7,872 nt of DNA. Source: Thiotrichaceae bacterium. Its GTDB lineage: Bacteria; Pseudomonadota; Gammaproteobacteria; Thiotrichales; Thiotrichaceae. Made by a program: the position numbers and the translations under genes. Each line of letters opens with the position of its first letter. Position 1 is the first letter of the stretch. Below are positions 1-7,170 of this stretch, piece after piece. A model generated the notes under the pieces. That model saw only the letters and a program-made list of their open reading frames with translations. It was not told the DNA's origin and ran no database searches. The DNA lies in assembly GCA_026992705.1 (NCBI GenBank), contig JALWYT010000072.1, positions 1 to 7,872 on the forward strand, in the 5' to 3' direction.

Positions 1-728
1 CTAATCCAGCAACTTATACAGGCTTGTTTACGCCAATTCGTGATTTATTTGCAGGCACGCAAGAGGCTCGTTCACGCGGTTATACACCAGGGCGGTTTAG
101 CTTTAATGTAAAAGGTGGTCGCTGTGAGGCGTGTAAAGGGGATGGGGTGATTAAAGTAGAAATGCACTTTTTGCCCGATGTTTATGTGCAATGCGATGTT
201 TGCGAAGGTGAGCGTTATAACCGTGAGACTTTAGGGGTGCATTACAAGGGCAAAAATATTTCTGAAATCCTAAAAATGACTGTTGAAGAGGCTTATGAAT
301 TTTTCCGTCCTGTGCCTATTCTTTTTAATAAATTACAAACCTTAATGGATGTTGGGCTGTCTTACATCACACTTGGACAAAATGCCACAACCCTTTCAGG
401 CGGTGAGGCTCAGCGGGTAAAGCTGGCTAAAGAGTTATCCAAACGAGCCACAGGAAAAACACTGTATATTTTAGATGAACCCACCACAGGCTTGCATTTT
501 CACGATGTCAATCAACTGCTCAAAGTCTTACACCGCTTACGCGACCAAGGAAATACCGTCGTTGTGATTGAGCATAATTTAGATGTCATCAAAACCGCCG
601 ACTGGATTATTGATCTCGGTCCCGAAGGCGGCAGCAAAGGCGGACAAATCATTGCCACTGGTACACCCGAAGCTATTGCGGAAATAGCTAATTCTTTTAC
701 AGGGCAATATCTGCGTAGGGTATTATAA
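1..728 (+). CDS. uvrA: UvrABC excision nuclease subunit A, C-terminal part (5' end outside window)
   Basis: UvrA is the damage-recognition ATPase of nucleotide excision repair; as a dimer with UvrB it scans DNA in the cytoplasm. The reading frame is open from the first base (codons from position 3 read NPATYTG), so the gene is cut by the window edge. A TTG at 24 is an internal Leu, not a start. About 241 residues are present, the last quarter of a ~940-residue protein. Visible, counted from the first whole codon: zinc-finger cysteines CEAC (41-44) and CDVC (64-67), ABC signature LSGGEAQ (131-137), Walker [10 protein letters not shown] (155-163) and the switch His in VIEHNLD (191). The Walker A of this second ATPase domain must lie upstream of the window. 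The protein ends normally (LRRVL, TAA) and nothing looks damaged. No clear rho-independent terminator follows. Confidence 0.97.
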   Translation, partial: NPATYTGLFTPIRDLFAGTQEARSRGYTPGRFSFNVKGGRCEACKGDGVIKVEMHFLPDVYVQCDVCEGERYNRETLGVHYKGKNISEILKMTVEEAYEFFRPVPILFNKLQTLMDVGLSYITLGQNATTLSGGEAQRVKLAKELSKRATGKTLYILDEPTTGLHFHDVNQLLKVLHRLRDQGNTVVVIEHNLDVIKTADWIIDLGPEGGSKGGQIIATGTPEAIAEIANSFTGQYLRRVL

Positions 729-771
729 GTAATACACCCATTAGAACCTATCTTTATTTACATTTCCATAC

Positions 772-789
772 TTGAAACTTAAGTTTCAA
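772..789. repeat. 18-bp perfect palindrome, possible operator
   Basis: TTGAAACTT is followed at once by its reverse complement AAGTTTCAA with no spacer. It lies in the 102-bp gap between uvrA and the DUF2058 gene and overlaps the -35 hexamer and spacer of the promoter proposed there. A dyad of this form in such a place is typical of a dimeric repressor site. It lacks a loop and a T-run, so it is a poor rho-independent terminator for uvrA. The binding protein is unknown. Confidence 0.45.
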
Positions 790-800
790 ACAGGTTAAAT
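772..800 (+). promoter_or_regulatory. Candidate sigma-70 promoter for the DUF2058/SpeD-like gene pair
   Basis: TTGAAA (772-777, five of six to TTGACA) and TTAAAT (795-800, four of six to TATAAT) are separated by exactly 17 bp. The -10 ends 30 bp before the DUF2058 ATG at 831. It is the only well-spaced promoter-like pair I saw in the uvrA downstream gap. The -35 lies within the 18-bp palindrome, suggesting regulation. Inference from pattern only. Confidence 0.4.
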
Positions 801-830
801 GCCCTAATCCTAAACAATATATTAATTCCT

Positions 831-1373
831 ATGGCTAAATCCTTACAAGAACAATTACTAGGTGCTGGCATTGTCACCGAAGAGCAACTAAAAAAAACAA
901 AGGTGGGAAAAAAACACCCTAAAAAGCAACCTTCACCTAAGGTAAATAAAAACAAAAAAGCAAGGCAGCAAACACGCTCAAAAAAGAAGCAAAAGCCTGT
1001 GTCTGATCTTGCTCAGTTTTATCAACAACGTTCAGCATTGGAGAAAAAAGAACGCGAAGAAGCGGAGCGAAAGAAGAAAGAAGCAGCACGCATAAAAAAG
1101 TTAAATGCTAAAAAAATCCGCAAGCTGCTATTAGATAATCTACAAAACGATGAAAACGCAGAAATCCGCTATAATTTTATCGTCGGTACAAATATCAAAT
1201 ACCTTTATGTGACTGAACAACAGCAAAAAGCCCTTAGCAATGGTGAATTAGCCATTACTTTTTTAGGCGGGCGACGTTGCTTGATCTCAATTGATATTGC
1301 TGAAGAAATACGCAAAATTGATGAAAACAAATTAATCATTATCCCAGCGGCAGATAGTGATGATTCGCAATAA
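831..1373 (+). CDS. DUF2058 family protein (YaiL-like, putative nucleic-acid-associated)
   Basis: This 180-residue protein matches the gammaproteobacterial DUF2058 family in length and layout. The N-terminus MAKSLQEQLLGAGIV is the family's usual opening. A very Lys-rich, low-complexity stretch follows (about residues 22-55), then a charged Glu/Lys/Arg helix likely to form a coiled coil (about 66-105). The C-terminal globular part (about 112-170) carries the family-typical IRYNF, KYLYVTE and LAITFLGGRR segments. Family members are sometimes labelled nucleoprotein or polynucleotide-associated, but no reaction is established; the basic region is consistent with RNA or DNA contact. No signal peptide or membrane segment is seen, so it should be cytoplasmic. 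No Shine-Dalgarno sequence is obvious before the ATG; the start is chosen because it gives the conserved N-terminus. The next gene begins 2 bp after its stop. Confidence 0.85.
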   Translation: MAKSLQEQLLGAGIVTEEQLKKTKVGKKHPKKQPSPKVNKNKKARQQTRSKKKQKPVSDLAQFYQQRSALEKKEREEAERKKKEAARIKKLNAKKIRKLLLDNLQNDENAEIRYNFIVGTNIKYLYVTEQQQKALSNGELAITFLGGRRCLISIDIAEEIRKIDENKLIIIPAADSDDSQ

Positions 1374-1375
1374 AA

Positions 1376-1657
1376 ATGAAAGCTGAAATTTATGAAACAT
1401 CGGTCTGGTTAGCGGAAACCAAGCCTGATGTTTTAAAGCAAAAAATCAATCAAGTTTTAAATCATATAGGCTTTCGCTGCTTGAATTTTGTCGAAGAATA
1501 TTTTGAACCTCAGGGCTATACAGCAATTTGGTTATTAGCAGAAAGCCACTTAGCCTTACATAGTTTTCCCGAAGAAAACAGAACTTATCTGCAATTAAGT
1601 TGCTGTAATCAAGAAAAGTATCATTTATTTGAACAAATTATTGTAGGCTACTTTTAG
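1376..1657 (+). CDS. Small S-adenosylmethionine decarboxylase-like (SpeD-family) pyruvoyl protein
   Basis: This 93-residue protein belongs to the prokaryotic AdoMet decarboxylase proenzyme family. The key segment is LAESHLALHSFPEE (residues 54-67). In that family the chain self-cleaves between Glu and Ser and the Ser becomes the pyruvoyl cofactor; here that is Glu56-Ser57. Numbered from this Ser, the other family residues fall at the right offsets: His62 (+5), Glu66 (+9) and Cys77 (+20), matching Ser63, His68, Glu72 and Cys83 of the Thermotoga enzyme. The protein is nevertheless short (family about 115-130). It lacks the usual N-terminal Gly-x-His motif, has SCCN where FTCG is usual, and stops 16 residues after the Cys. 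No speE or other polyamine gene is adjacent. Its ATG is 2 bp after the DUF2058 stop, implying translational coupling. The substrate is uncertain: AdoMet, or an amino acid as reported for some diverged SpeD homologues. Confidence 0.75.
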   Translation: MKAEIYETSVWLAETKPDVLKQKINQVLNHIGFRCLNFVEEYFEPQGYTAIWLLAESHLALHSFPEENRTYLQLSCCNQEKYHLFEQIIVGYF

Positions 1658-1764
1658 ACGAACTAAGCTCGCATATAGTCTTGTGGAATGCAGTAACTCC
1701 AATTTAGTGGTAAGTTCTCCGCGTTCCGTCACTCGTGTCCAAAATAAACCAAGAAAACCAATAA

Positions 1765-3222
1765 ATGAGAACATCAAAACTAGCTCAAATTATGCGAATC
1801 GTTGGTACGTTGTACCTGATGTTTTCGATTGTATTTATCCCGCCGATTATTGTTTCCATTATTTACCATGACGGTGAACTCACGCCGTTTCTTAAGGCGT
1901 TATCTATTAATTTCATAACTGGTTTTGTACTTTGGTTTTTATTTAGAAAACGCAGTGGCAATTTTCACGGCAAAGATGGCTTTTTGATTATTGTGCTTTT
2001 CTGGGTATCGCTAGGGCTTGTTTCTGCTATTCCTTTTATCCTAATCTTGCACACCAGCATTGTTGATTCATTGTTTGAGGCGATCTCTGGCTTGACCACA
2101 ACAGGGGCTACCGTATTGTCTGGACTGGATCACATGCCGCAATCGCTATTATTTTATCGGCAAGAATTACAATGGTTTGGTGGCTTAGGTTTGATTGTTT
2201 TAGCGGTTGCTATTATTCCGCAGTTGGGCATTGGTGGTATGTCGATTTATAAAGCCGAAGTTCCCGGCTTGATGAAAGAAGAAAAGCTTACCCCTAAGCT
2301 GACTAATACCGTCTCCCTGCTCTGGAAAATATATTTAGGGCTGACTATCGCCTGTGCCATTGCTTATTGGTTGGCGGGAATGTCGGTTTTTGATGCGATT
2401 GCTCATAGTTTGACGACCCTCTCTACAGGGGGCTATTCCACGCATGATGAGAGTATTGCTTATTTTCATAGCACTTTAATTGATAATATCGCCATCTTTT
2501 TTATGCTGCTAGGTGGTATTAATTTCGGCATTCATTATGTCAGCTTCCGAAAGCATAGCTTATTACCCTATTGGCGAGATAGCGAAGCCCGTTTATTTTT
2601 TATTATCGTCATTGCGACCAGCCTTATTGTTGGGCTTGCCCTACTCGATTTTAACTATTATCAGCTTGCTTCCGACAATATCGAAAATGCTGTATTCACC
2701 GTTGTTTCCGTTATTACCAGTACAGGCTTTGCCACAACGGATTTTTCTGTGTGGCCGTTATTCCTGCCCTTTTTCTTGATTGTTATTAGTTTTATTGGCG
2801 GCTGCGGTGGCTCAACGGCAGGCGGTATGAAGGTGATTCGCATATTGGTTTTGCTCAAGCTCATTGCCCGCGAGTTTAAACAATTGCTTCATCCAAAAGG
2901 TAAATTTTTAATCCGACTACGTAAAGGTGAAGCCCTACCAGAACCCGTTTTGCAATCGGTATTCGGTTTCTTTTCCTTATACATCCTATCGTTTATTTTT
3001 CTGCTAGTGCTTCTTGTCGCAGACCATATCGACATCAGCACCGCCTTCTCCGCAATCGCAACTTGTATGAATAACACAGGTCCCGCACTAGGCGAGCTAG
3101 CCCAGTCATTCTCTAGCTTAGATGATTTCGGAAAATCCATCTCCATTGTTTCTATGCTATTAGGTCGGCTAGAAGTTGTGAGTATCTTGGTTGTACTGAA
3201 CCCTGAGTATTGGCGAATTTGA
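1765..3222 (+). CDS. trkH: Trk-type potassium uptake channel subunit TrkH
   Basis: TrkH is the inner-membrane pore of the Trk K+ uptake system, gated by the cytosolic NAD/ATP-binding ring TrkA (not in this window). The 485 residues match the usual TrkH length (E. coli 483). The four pore-loop repeats are visible, each with the filter Gly: TTTGAT (111-116), STGGYS (220-225), STGFAT (319-324) and NNTGPA (436-441). The flexible intramembrane loop GGCGGSTAGGMK (345-356) that controls gating is intact, and the C-terminus LLGRLEVVSILVV..PEYWR is family-typical. Many long hydrophobic segments fit the expected membrane topology. The ATG at 1765 is chosen because MRTSKLAQIMRIVG aligns with the short N-terminus of homologues; the Shine-Dalgarno is weak. 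The 107-bp gap before it suggests its own transcription unit, though I found no convincing promoter. Confidence 0.96.
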   Translation: MRTSKLAQIMRIVGTLYLMFSIVFIPPIIVSIIYHDGELTPFLKALSINFITGFVLWFLFRKRSGNFHGKDGFLIIVLFWVSLGLVSAIPFILILHTSIVDSLFEAISGLTTTGATVLSGLDHMPQSLLFYRQELQWFGGLGLIVLAVAIIPQLGIGGMSIYKAEVPGLMKEEKLTPKLTNTVSLLWKIYLGLTIACAIAYWLAGMSVFDAIAHSLTTLSTGGYSTHDESIAYFHSTLIDNIAIFFMLLGGINFGIHYVSFRKHSLLPYWRDSEARLFFIIVIATSLIVGLALLDFNYYQLASDNIENAVFTVVSVITSTGFATTDFSVWPLFLPFFLIVISFIGGCGGSTAGGMKVIRILVLLKLIAREFKQLLHPKGKFLIRLRKGEALPEPVLQSVFGFFSLYILSFIFLLVLLVADHIDISTAFSAIATCMNNTGPALGELAQSFSSLDDFGKSISIVSMLLGRLEVVSILVVLNPEYWRI

Positions 3223-3228
3223 TACAAG

Positions 3229-3256
3229 TTGCACCTTTTCCACAGCCGTTTATACT
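3229..3256 (+). promoter_or_regulatory. Weak candidate promoter upstream of prfC
   Basis: TATACT (3251-3256) is five of six to the -10 consensus, with TTGCAC (3229-3234) 16 bp upstream as a poor -35. It lies just after the trkH stop and about 35 bp before the nested palindrome, so a transcript from here would carry that whole structure in the prfC leader. Pattern only; a promoter after the palindrome is equally possible. Confidence 0.25.
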
Positions 3257-3291
3257 TCCCCTTTTTATTTTTATCAGCGTGACCGCTAGCA

Positions 3292-3397
3292 AAGGTGGTA
3301 AGTGATTGATCTTTCGGGCTTAGGTAGCAGGGATGCTGCCTCAGAGCGTACAGGGATGTATTTACAGCGTCCCGAATAATCAATCACTTACCACCTT
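3292..3397. repeat. 106-bp nested palindromic element between trkH and prfC (possible MITE/REP-like repeat or structured leader)
   Basis: The outer arms are a perfect 19-bp inverted repeat: AAGGTGGTAAGTGATTGAT at 3292-3310 and its reverse complement at 3379-3397. The pairing continues inward to 3318/3371 with two mismatches (27-bp arms, TTCGGG against CCCGAA). The 52-base interior holds two further hairpins, both with a GGGA loop: 3323-3340 (7-bp stem, one G-U) and 3349-3360 (4-bp stem). CAGGGATG therefore occurs twice, and TCCC at 3370-3373 is complementary to both loops. The core resembles short palindromic intergenic repeats I recall as dispersed in many gammaproteobacterial genomes, but I cannot verify a family. 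No target-site duplication is evident and no T-run follows, so neither recent insertion nor a classical terminator is proven. It ends 34 bp before the prfC ATG. Confidence 0.8.
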
Positions 3398-3431
3398 ATT
3401 TATAGTCATTGCCTTATCATTTAAAACTATT

Positions 3432-5024
3432 ATGTCTGATCGCTTAGAAGAAATAGCCAAACGTCGCACTTTTGCGATTATCTCTCACCCTGATGCGGGT
3501 AAAACCACCATTACCGAAAAGCTTTTGTTATTCGGGCGTGCCATTCAGTCAGCAGGCTCGGTGAAAGGACGTAAAGCTGGCAAACATGCCACTTCAGACT
3601 GGATGGATATGGAGAAGGAACGGGGAATTTCCGTTGCCTCATCGGTGATGCAGTTTCCCTACAAAGGCTACACCGTCAACCTGCTGGATACCCCAGGGCA
3701 TGAGGATTTTTCAGAGGATACTTACCGCACATTGACCGCCGTTGACTCAGCTTTAATGGTGATTGATGTTGCCAAAGGGGTCGAGGAGCGGACGATTAAG
3801 CTGATGGAAGTATGTCGTTTGCGAGATACCCCCATTATCACTTTTATCAATAAGCTTGACCGCGAAGGCCGTGATCCGATTGATTTATTAGATGAGGTGG
3901 AAAGCGTATTAAAAATTGAATGTGCTCCTGTCACTTGGCCGATTGGCATGGGCAAATCGCTCAAAGGGGTGTATCACTTGCACCGCGATAAAATCTATCT
4001 TTACACGCCTAGCAGTAATGATCACATGAACTCAGGCGAGATTATCGACGGCATCGACAATCCTCGAGCGGATGAAATTCTAGGTGATATGGCAGAAGAA
4101 TTGCGTGAGGAAATTGAGTTGGTGCAAGGGGCGAGTAATGCTTTTGATAAGGAAGCCTATCTTGCAGGCAAGCAAACACCTGTCTTTTTCGGCTCTGCGA
4201 TTAGTAATTTCGGTGTTGCTGAATTATTGGATGATTTTGTTGAGCATTCACCTGCCCCATTAACTCGCTCAAGCACAACACGCGATGTTAGCCCTGATGA
4301 AGCGGATTTCACGGGCTTTGTCTTTAAAATTCAGGCCAATATGGATCCTAAACACCGCGACCGTATTGCGTTTATGCGAATTGTCTCGGGTGAATTTGAA
4401 AAAGGCATGAAACTCAAGCATGTGCGTATCAATAAGGATGTCAAAATCCCTGATGCACTCACCTTTATGGCAGCCGACCGAGGGCATATCGAAAAAGCTT
4501 ACGCAGGCGATATTATCGGTATTCATAATCACGGCACAATTCGTATTGGTGATACTTTTACTCAAGGTGAAGATTTATTTTTCAATGGCATTCCTAGCTT
4601 CGCACCTGAGCTATTTCGTCGGGCACGCTTAAAAGACCCGCTAAAAATGAAGCAATTACAAAAGGGTTTAAGCCAGTTATGCGAGGAAGGAGCCACCCAG
4701 CTTTTCCGCCCATTAAATAATAATGACTTAATTCTCGGTGCAGTCGGGGTTTTGCAGTTTGATGTTGTCGCTGAACGCTTAAAAAGCGAATACAAAGTCG
4801 ATTGCATGTTTGAAGCTGTTAATGTGCAAACCGCTCGCTGGATTCAATGCGACGATGAAAAAATGCTAGAACGCTTTAAAGCCAAAGCCAGCAGCAACCT
4901 CGCTTTAGACCACGCAGGGGAACTCGTTTATATCGCCCCCACTCGGGTGAATTTGCAACTTGCTGAAGAAAAATGGTCGGAAATTGAGTTTCTAACCACG
5001 CGAGAACATGGTTTGTATGAGTAA
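3432..5024 (+). CDS. prfC: Peptide chain release factor 3 (RF3)
   Basis: RF3 is the ribosome-bound GTPase that recycles RF1 and RF2 after peptide release. From the ATG at 3432 it has 530 residues, against 529 in E. coli, opening [20 protein letters not shown]. GTPase motifs: P-loop SHPDAGKTT (18-26), the switch-1 region around [10 protein letters not shown] (62-71, the RF3 variant of the translational GTPase RGIT motif), DTPGH (86-90) and NKLD (140-143). The later beta-barrel and C-terminal domains are complete, including [11 protein letters not shown], and the protein ends at TTREHGLYE. The frame stays open upstream to an ATG at 3333, but that 33-codon extension translates the palindromic element, has no RF3 homology and should not be used. 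No strong Shine-Dalgarno precedes 3432. The gene stands alone; what follows on the same strand is a repeat array and a pseudogene. Confidence 0.97.
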   Translation: MSDRLEEIAKRRTFAIISHPDAGKTTITEKLLLFGRAIQSAGSVKGRKAGKHATSDWMDMEKERGISVASSVMQFPYKGYTVNLLDTPGHEDFSEDTYRTLTAVDSALMVIDVAKGVEERTIKLMEVCRLRDTPIITFINKLDREGRDPIDLLDEVESVLKIECAPVTWPIGMGKSLKGVYHLHRDKIYLYTPSSNDHMNSGEIIDGIDNPRADEILGDMAEELREEIELVQGASNAFDKEAYLAGKQTPVFFGSAISNFGVAELLDDFVEHSPAPLTRSSTTRDVSPDEADFTGFVFKIQANMDPKHRDRIAFMRIVSGEFEKGMKLKHVRINKDVKIPDALTFMAADRGHIEKAYAGDIIGIHNHGTIRIGDTFTQGEDLFFNGIPSFAPELFRRARLKDPLKMKQLQKGLSQLCEEGATQLFRPLNNNDLILGAVGVLQFDVVAERLKSEYKVDCMFEAVNVQTARWIQCDDEKMLERFKAKASSNLALDHAGELVYIAPTRVNLQLAEEKWSEIEFLTTREHGLYE

Positions 5025-5096
5025 TGTCAGACTTTTTGCATAGCAAAACTGCACCTTAATCACGACAAGTGCTTGCCAATTTTATAATCAAAATGT

Positions 5097-5162
5097 GTAA
5101 AATTTGGAATTTTAGCCTGTAATTTTTGGAATTATGAGTCGTAAAATTTGGAATTTCAGCTT
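5097..5162 (+). repeat. Three tandem 22-bp AT-rich repeats
   Basis: Units begin at 5097, 5119 and 5141, each 22 bp. Units 1 and 3 share GTAAAATTTGGAATTT and differ only near their ends; unit 2 is more diverged (GTAATTTTTGGAATTA). The sequence after unit 3 (5163-5168, GTAAAA) starts like a fourth unit and then passes directly into DUF4143 coding sequence. A period of 22 bp is about two helical turns, so the TTTGGAATT cores lie on one DNA face. A perfect TATAAT (5083-5088) sits just before the array, but no -35 is at the right distance. The array may be the leader of the lost ATPase gene or a short dispersed repeat. Confidence 0.8.
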
Positions 5163-5453
5163 GTAAAAGCAGCCAGTTATGCAAAAAATAGCGTCGATAT
5201 ATATCACTTTAGAGATTTAAGAAAAAAAGAAGTCGATTTCGTACTAGAGAACCGCAACGGCAAAATTATCGGCATCGAAGTAAAAGCCAAAGCCAGCATT
5301 GCACAACGCGACTTAAAAGGTATGGTAGAACTCGCAAACCAAGCCAAAGAACGCTTTGACAAAGGCATCCTATTCTACAGTGGTGATGAGATTATGCCGA
5401 TTTCAGCAGGTGGATTTCTGTTTTATTGTGTGCCTTTGGGGTGGTTGGGGTAA
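5148..5453 (+). pseudogene. 3' remnant of a DUF4143-type AAA ATPase gene
   Basis: The 98 residues from LVKAASY onward match the C-terminal end of the AAA-ATPase/DUF4143 protein family: YHFRDLRKKEVDFVLE, then GKIIGIEVKAKASI, then GILFYSGDEIMP and the short C-terminal tail. E-V-D-F, then about 17 residues later E-V-K-A-K, resembles the nuclease-like (PD-(D/E)XK) fold noted at the end of this family. Full proteins are about 370-400 residues with an N-terminal P-loop ATPase; none of that is here. An in-frame TAA (5142-5144) lies directly upstream, and the only available start is a TTG at 5148 inside a 22-bp repeat, without a ribosome-binding site. I read this as a 5'-truncated gene rather than a functional 101-residue protein. 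The remaining frame has no stops, so the deletion may be recent. Cellular role of the family is not firmly established. Confidence 0.8.
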
Positions 5454-5499
5454 ACAAGTTACAGATTATCCTTTTTGCTTACAAATACTTTTACAGCAA

Positions 5500-7131
5500 T
5501 CAATCCTGATCATTTCCAATCGGTAAAACTGGCAAACCAAGTTCTTTTAAAAAAGCATTATGCGTATTAGTGGCTTCAATAATCTCTTTTTCTAAATCAT
5601 GTAAATCTCGATTCACCTGCTGTATATCTATCCTTGGCTCTGGTTTTGCCGTGCTGACATAGCGTGAGATATTGAGGTTGTAATCATTCTTCTCAATTTC
5701 TTCCATGGAAACCCGTCTGGCATAACGCTCTTCTTCTTTGCGATATTGGTAAGTATCGACAATCTTATCAATATGCTCAGGTAAAAGTCGGTTTTGACGT
5801 TTGCCTTTTTCAAAATTTTCTTCAGCACTGGCATTAATAAATAACACGTCATCCGGCTTTTTGCAGCGTTTTAACACCAGAATACACACTGGAATACCCG
5901 TTGAGAAAAATAAATTGGCAGGTAAGCCGATAACGGTATCGATATGTCCGTCTTTTAACAGCTTGGTACGGATGCGTGCTTCTGCACCACCACGAAACAA
6001 AACACCGTGAGGCAAAATAATTGCCATTACACCGCTGTCACTCAAAAAATGAAAACCATGTAACAGAAAAGCAAAATCAGCGGCAGACTTGGGTGCCAAC
6101 CCATAGCTTTTAAAGCGAAAATCTTCACTCATGACGTCTGAGGGTTGCCAGCGATAACTAAATGGCGGATTGGCAACCACGGCATCGAACTGCATTTTTT
6201 TAGCAGGATTCATTTCATTAAAAATATCCCAGTCATTTTTTAATGAATCACCGTGATAGATTTCAAATTCGCTATCCTTTAAGCCGTGCAACAACATATT
6301 CATACGGGCGAGGTTATAGGTCGTGATATTTTTCTCCTGCCCGTATATTTGGCTAATGCCGTGTGCACCGATTTGCTTGCGTACATTCAATAACAACGAT
6401 CCAGAACCGCAAGCAAAATCCAGCACCTTGTTCAGCTTTTTCTTTTGCCCTGTTTTTGGCTCCTGAGAATCCAGGGTTACAATGCGGGACAAGATCGTGG
6501 AAATTTGCTGCGGCGTATAAAACTCACCCGCTTTTTTGCCCGAACCTGCGGCAAACTGTCCAATCAGGTATTCGTAGGCATCGCCAAGAATATCGGTATC
6601 AGTGCTAAACTCGGCAATACCATCACCGATCTTTTTAATAATTGTGCACAGTTTTTCATTGCGAGCTTTTTGCGTTTTACCCAGCTTTTCAGAATAGAGA
6701 TTAATTTCAGAGAACAACCCCTGAAAGCTGCTATCAAAAGACCGTTCCTCGATATATTTAAACCCCTTATCAAGTGTTATTAATAAATCATTATGCTGGG
6801 TACGTGCCATTTCATAGATGCTACTCCACAGATAGTGCGGCTCAATCACATAATGCACCTTGAGACGCATCTGCTGCTCAAAATCCGTAATATCTTCGGT
6901 ATTTTCTTTATACCAAATTGCCAGCGGTGCGCGTTTATCCTCCTTATCAGGTGTGGGATAATCCCGCCCCAGCTCTTTCTTGGCTGACGCTTCATAGTTA
7001 TCCGAGAGATAACGCAAAAATAAAAATGACAGCATATAATCGCGGAAATCATCGGCATTCATCGCACCGCGTAACTGGTCAGCGATATTCCAGAGGGTTT
7101 TACCGAGTTGGTTGAGTTCTTCTTGAGTCAT
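5500..7131 (-). CDS. hsdM: Type I restriction-modification system DNA methyltransferase subunit HsdM
   Basis: HsdM transfers a methyl group from AdoMet to adenine N6 at sites chosen by HsdS (M2S1 complex) and joins HsdR for restriction. The 543 residues are full length for the family. The N-terminal helical domain (about 1-145, with NIADQLRGAMNADDFRDYML) is followed by the N6-adenine methyltransferase domain: GEFYTP (202-207), AdoMet-binding motif I DFACGSGSLLLN (238-249), catalytic motif IV NPPF (321-324), LPHGVLFRGGAE (373-384) and GLPANLFFSTGIP (402-414). NDYNLNISRYV (482-492) and a C-terminal helix (about 500-530) that usually packs against HsdS complete it. All catalytic residues are intact, so it should be active. 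The start is the ATG at 7131, with an AGGT 9 bases upstream on the minus strand. It follows hsdS by 39 bp; no hsd gene and no clear terminator lies downstream. Confidence 0.97.
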   Translation of the reverse strand: MTQEELNQLGKTLWNIADQLRGAMNADDFRDYMLSFLFLRYLSDNYEASAKKELGRDYPTPDKEDKRAPLAIWYKENTEDITDFEQQMRLKVHYVIEPHYLWSSIYEMARTQHNDLLITLDKGFKYIEERSFDSSFQGLFSEINLYSEKLGKTQKARNEKLCTIIKKIGDGIAEFSTDTDILGDAYEYLIGQFAAGSGKKAGEFYTPQQISTILSRIVTLDSQEPKTGQKKKLNKVLDFACGSGSLLLNVRKQIGAHGISQIYGQEKNITTYNLARMNMLLHGLKDSEFEIYHGDSLKNDWDIFNEMNPAKKMQFDAVVANPPFSYRWQPSDVMSEDFRFKSYGLAPKSAADFAFLLHGFHFLSDSGVMAIILPHGVLFRGGAEARIRTKLLKDGHIDTVIGLPANLFFSTGIPVCILVLKRCKKPDDVLFINASAEENFEKGKRQNRLLPEHIDKIVDTYQYRKEEERYARRVSMEEIEKNDYNLNISRYVSTAKPEPRIDIQQVNRDLHDLEKEIIEATNTHNAFLKELGLPVLPIGNDQD

Positions 7132-7140
7132 TTTTTATTT

Positions 7141-7144
7141 ACCT
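7141..7144 (-). promoter_or_regulatory. Ribosome-binding site of hsdM
   Basis: On the minus strand AGGT, within TTTTAGGTAAATAAAAA, lies 9 bases before the hsdM ATG. It is the only purine-rich match to the 16S tail in the 39-bp hsdS-hsdM gap and supports the start at 7131. Confidence 0.5.
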
Positions 7145-7170
7145 AAAATACAAATGGTGCATTTTCCTAT

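Noticed and set aside
1683..1871. 62-residue open frame before and overlapping the trkH start
   Set aside because: Overlaps conserved trkH coding in another frame, has no ribosome-binding site and resembles nothing I know.
2889..3383. 164-residue open frame on the minus strand over the end of trkH
   Set aside because: Lies antisense to clearly conserved trkH sequence and starts in the palindromic element; composition is that of a shadow frame with no recognisable domain.
3292..3397. Tandem hairpins read as a CRISPR fragment or tRNA-like gene
   Set aside because: There is no repeat-spacer periodicity, and the structure is a nested inverted repeat without tRNA arm motifs or CCA end.
5034..5048. 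Hairpin TTTTGC-ATA-GCAAAA after prfC as a terminator
   Set aside because: Six weak base pairs, mostly A-T, with no T-run after it on either strand; poor as a rho-independent terminator.
6363..6783. Plus-strand open frames inside hsdM
   Set aside because: Antisense to the intact methyltransferase domain; no recognisable protein features or ribosome-binding sites.
7139..7162. Seven-codon minus-strand ORF (MHHLYFR) between hsdS and hsdM as a leader peptide
   Set aside because: Its only upstream purine run is too close to the ATG, and so short an ORF is expected by chance; its end merely overlaps the hsdM ribosome-binding site.
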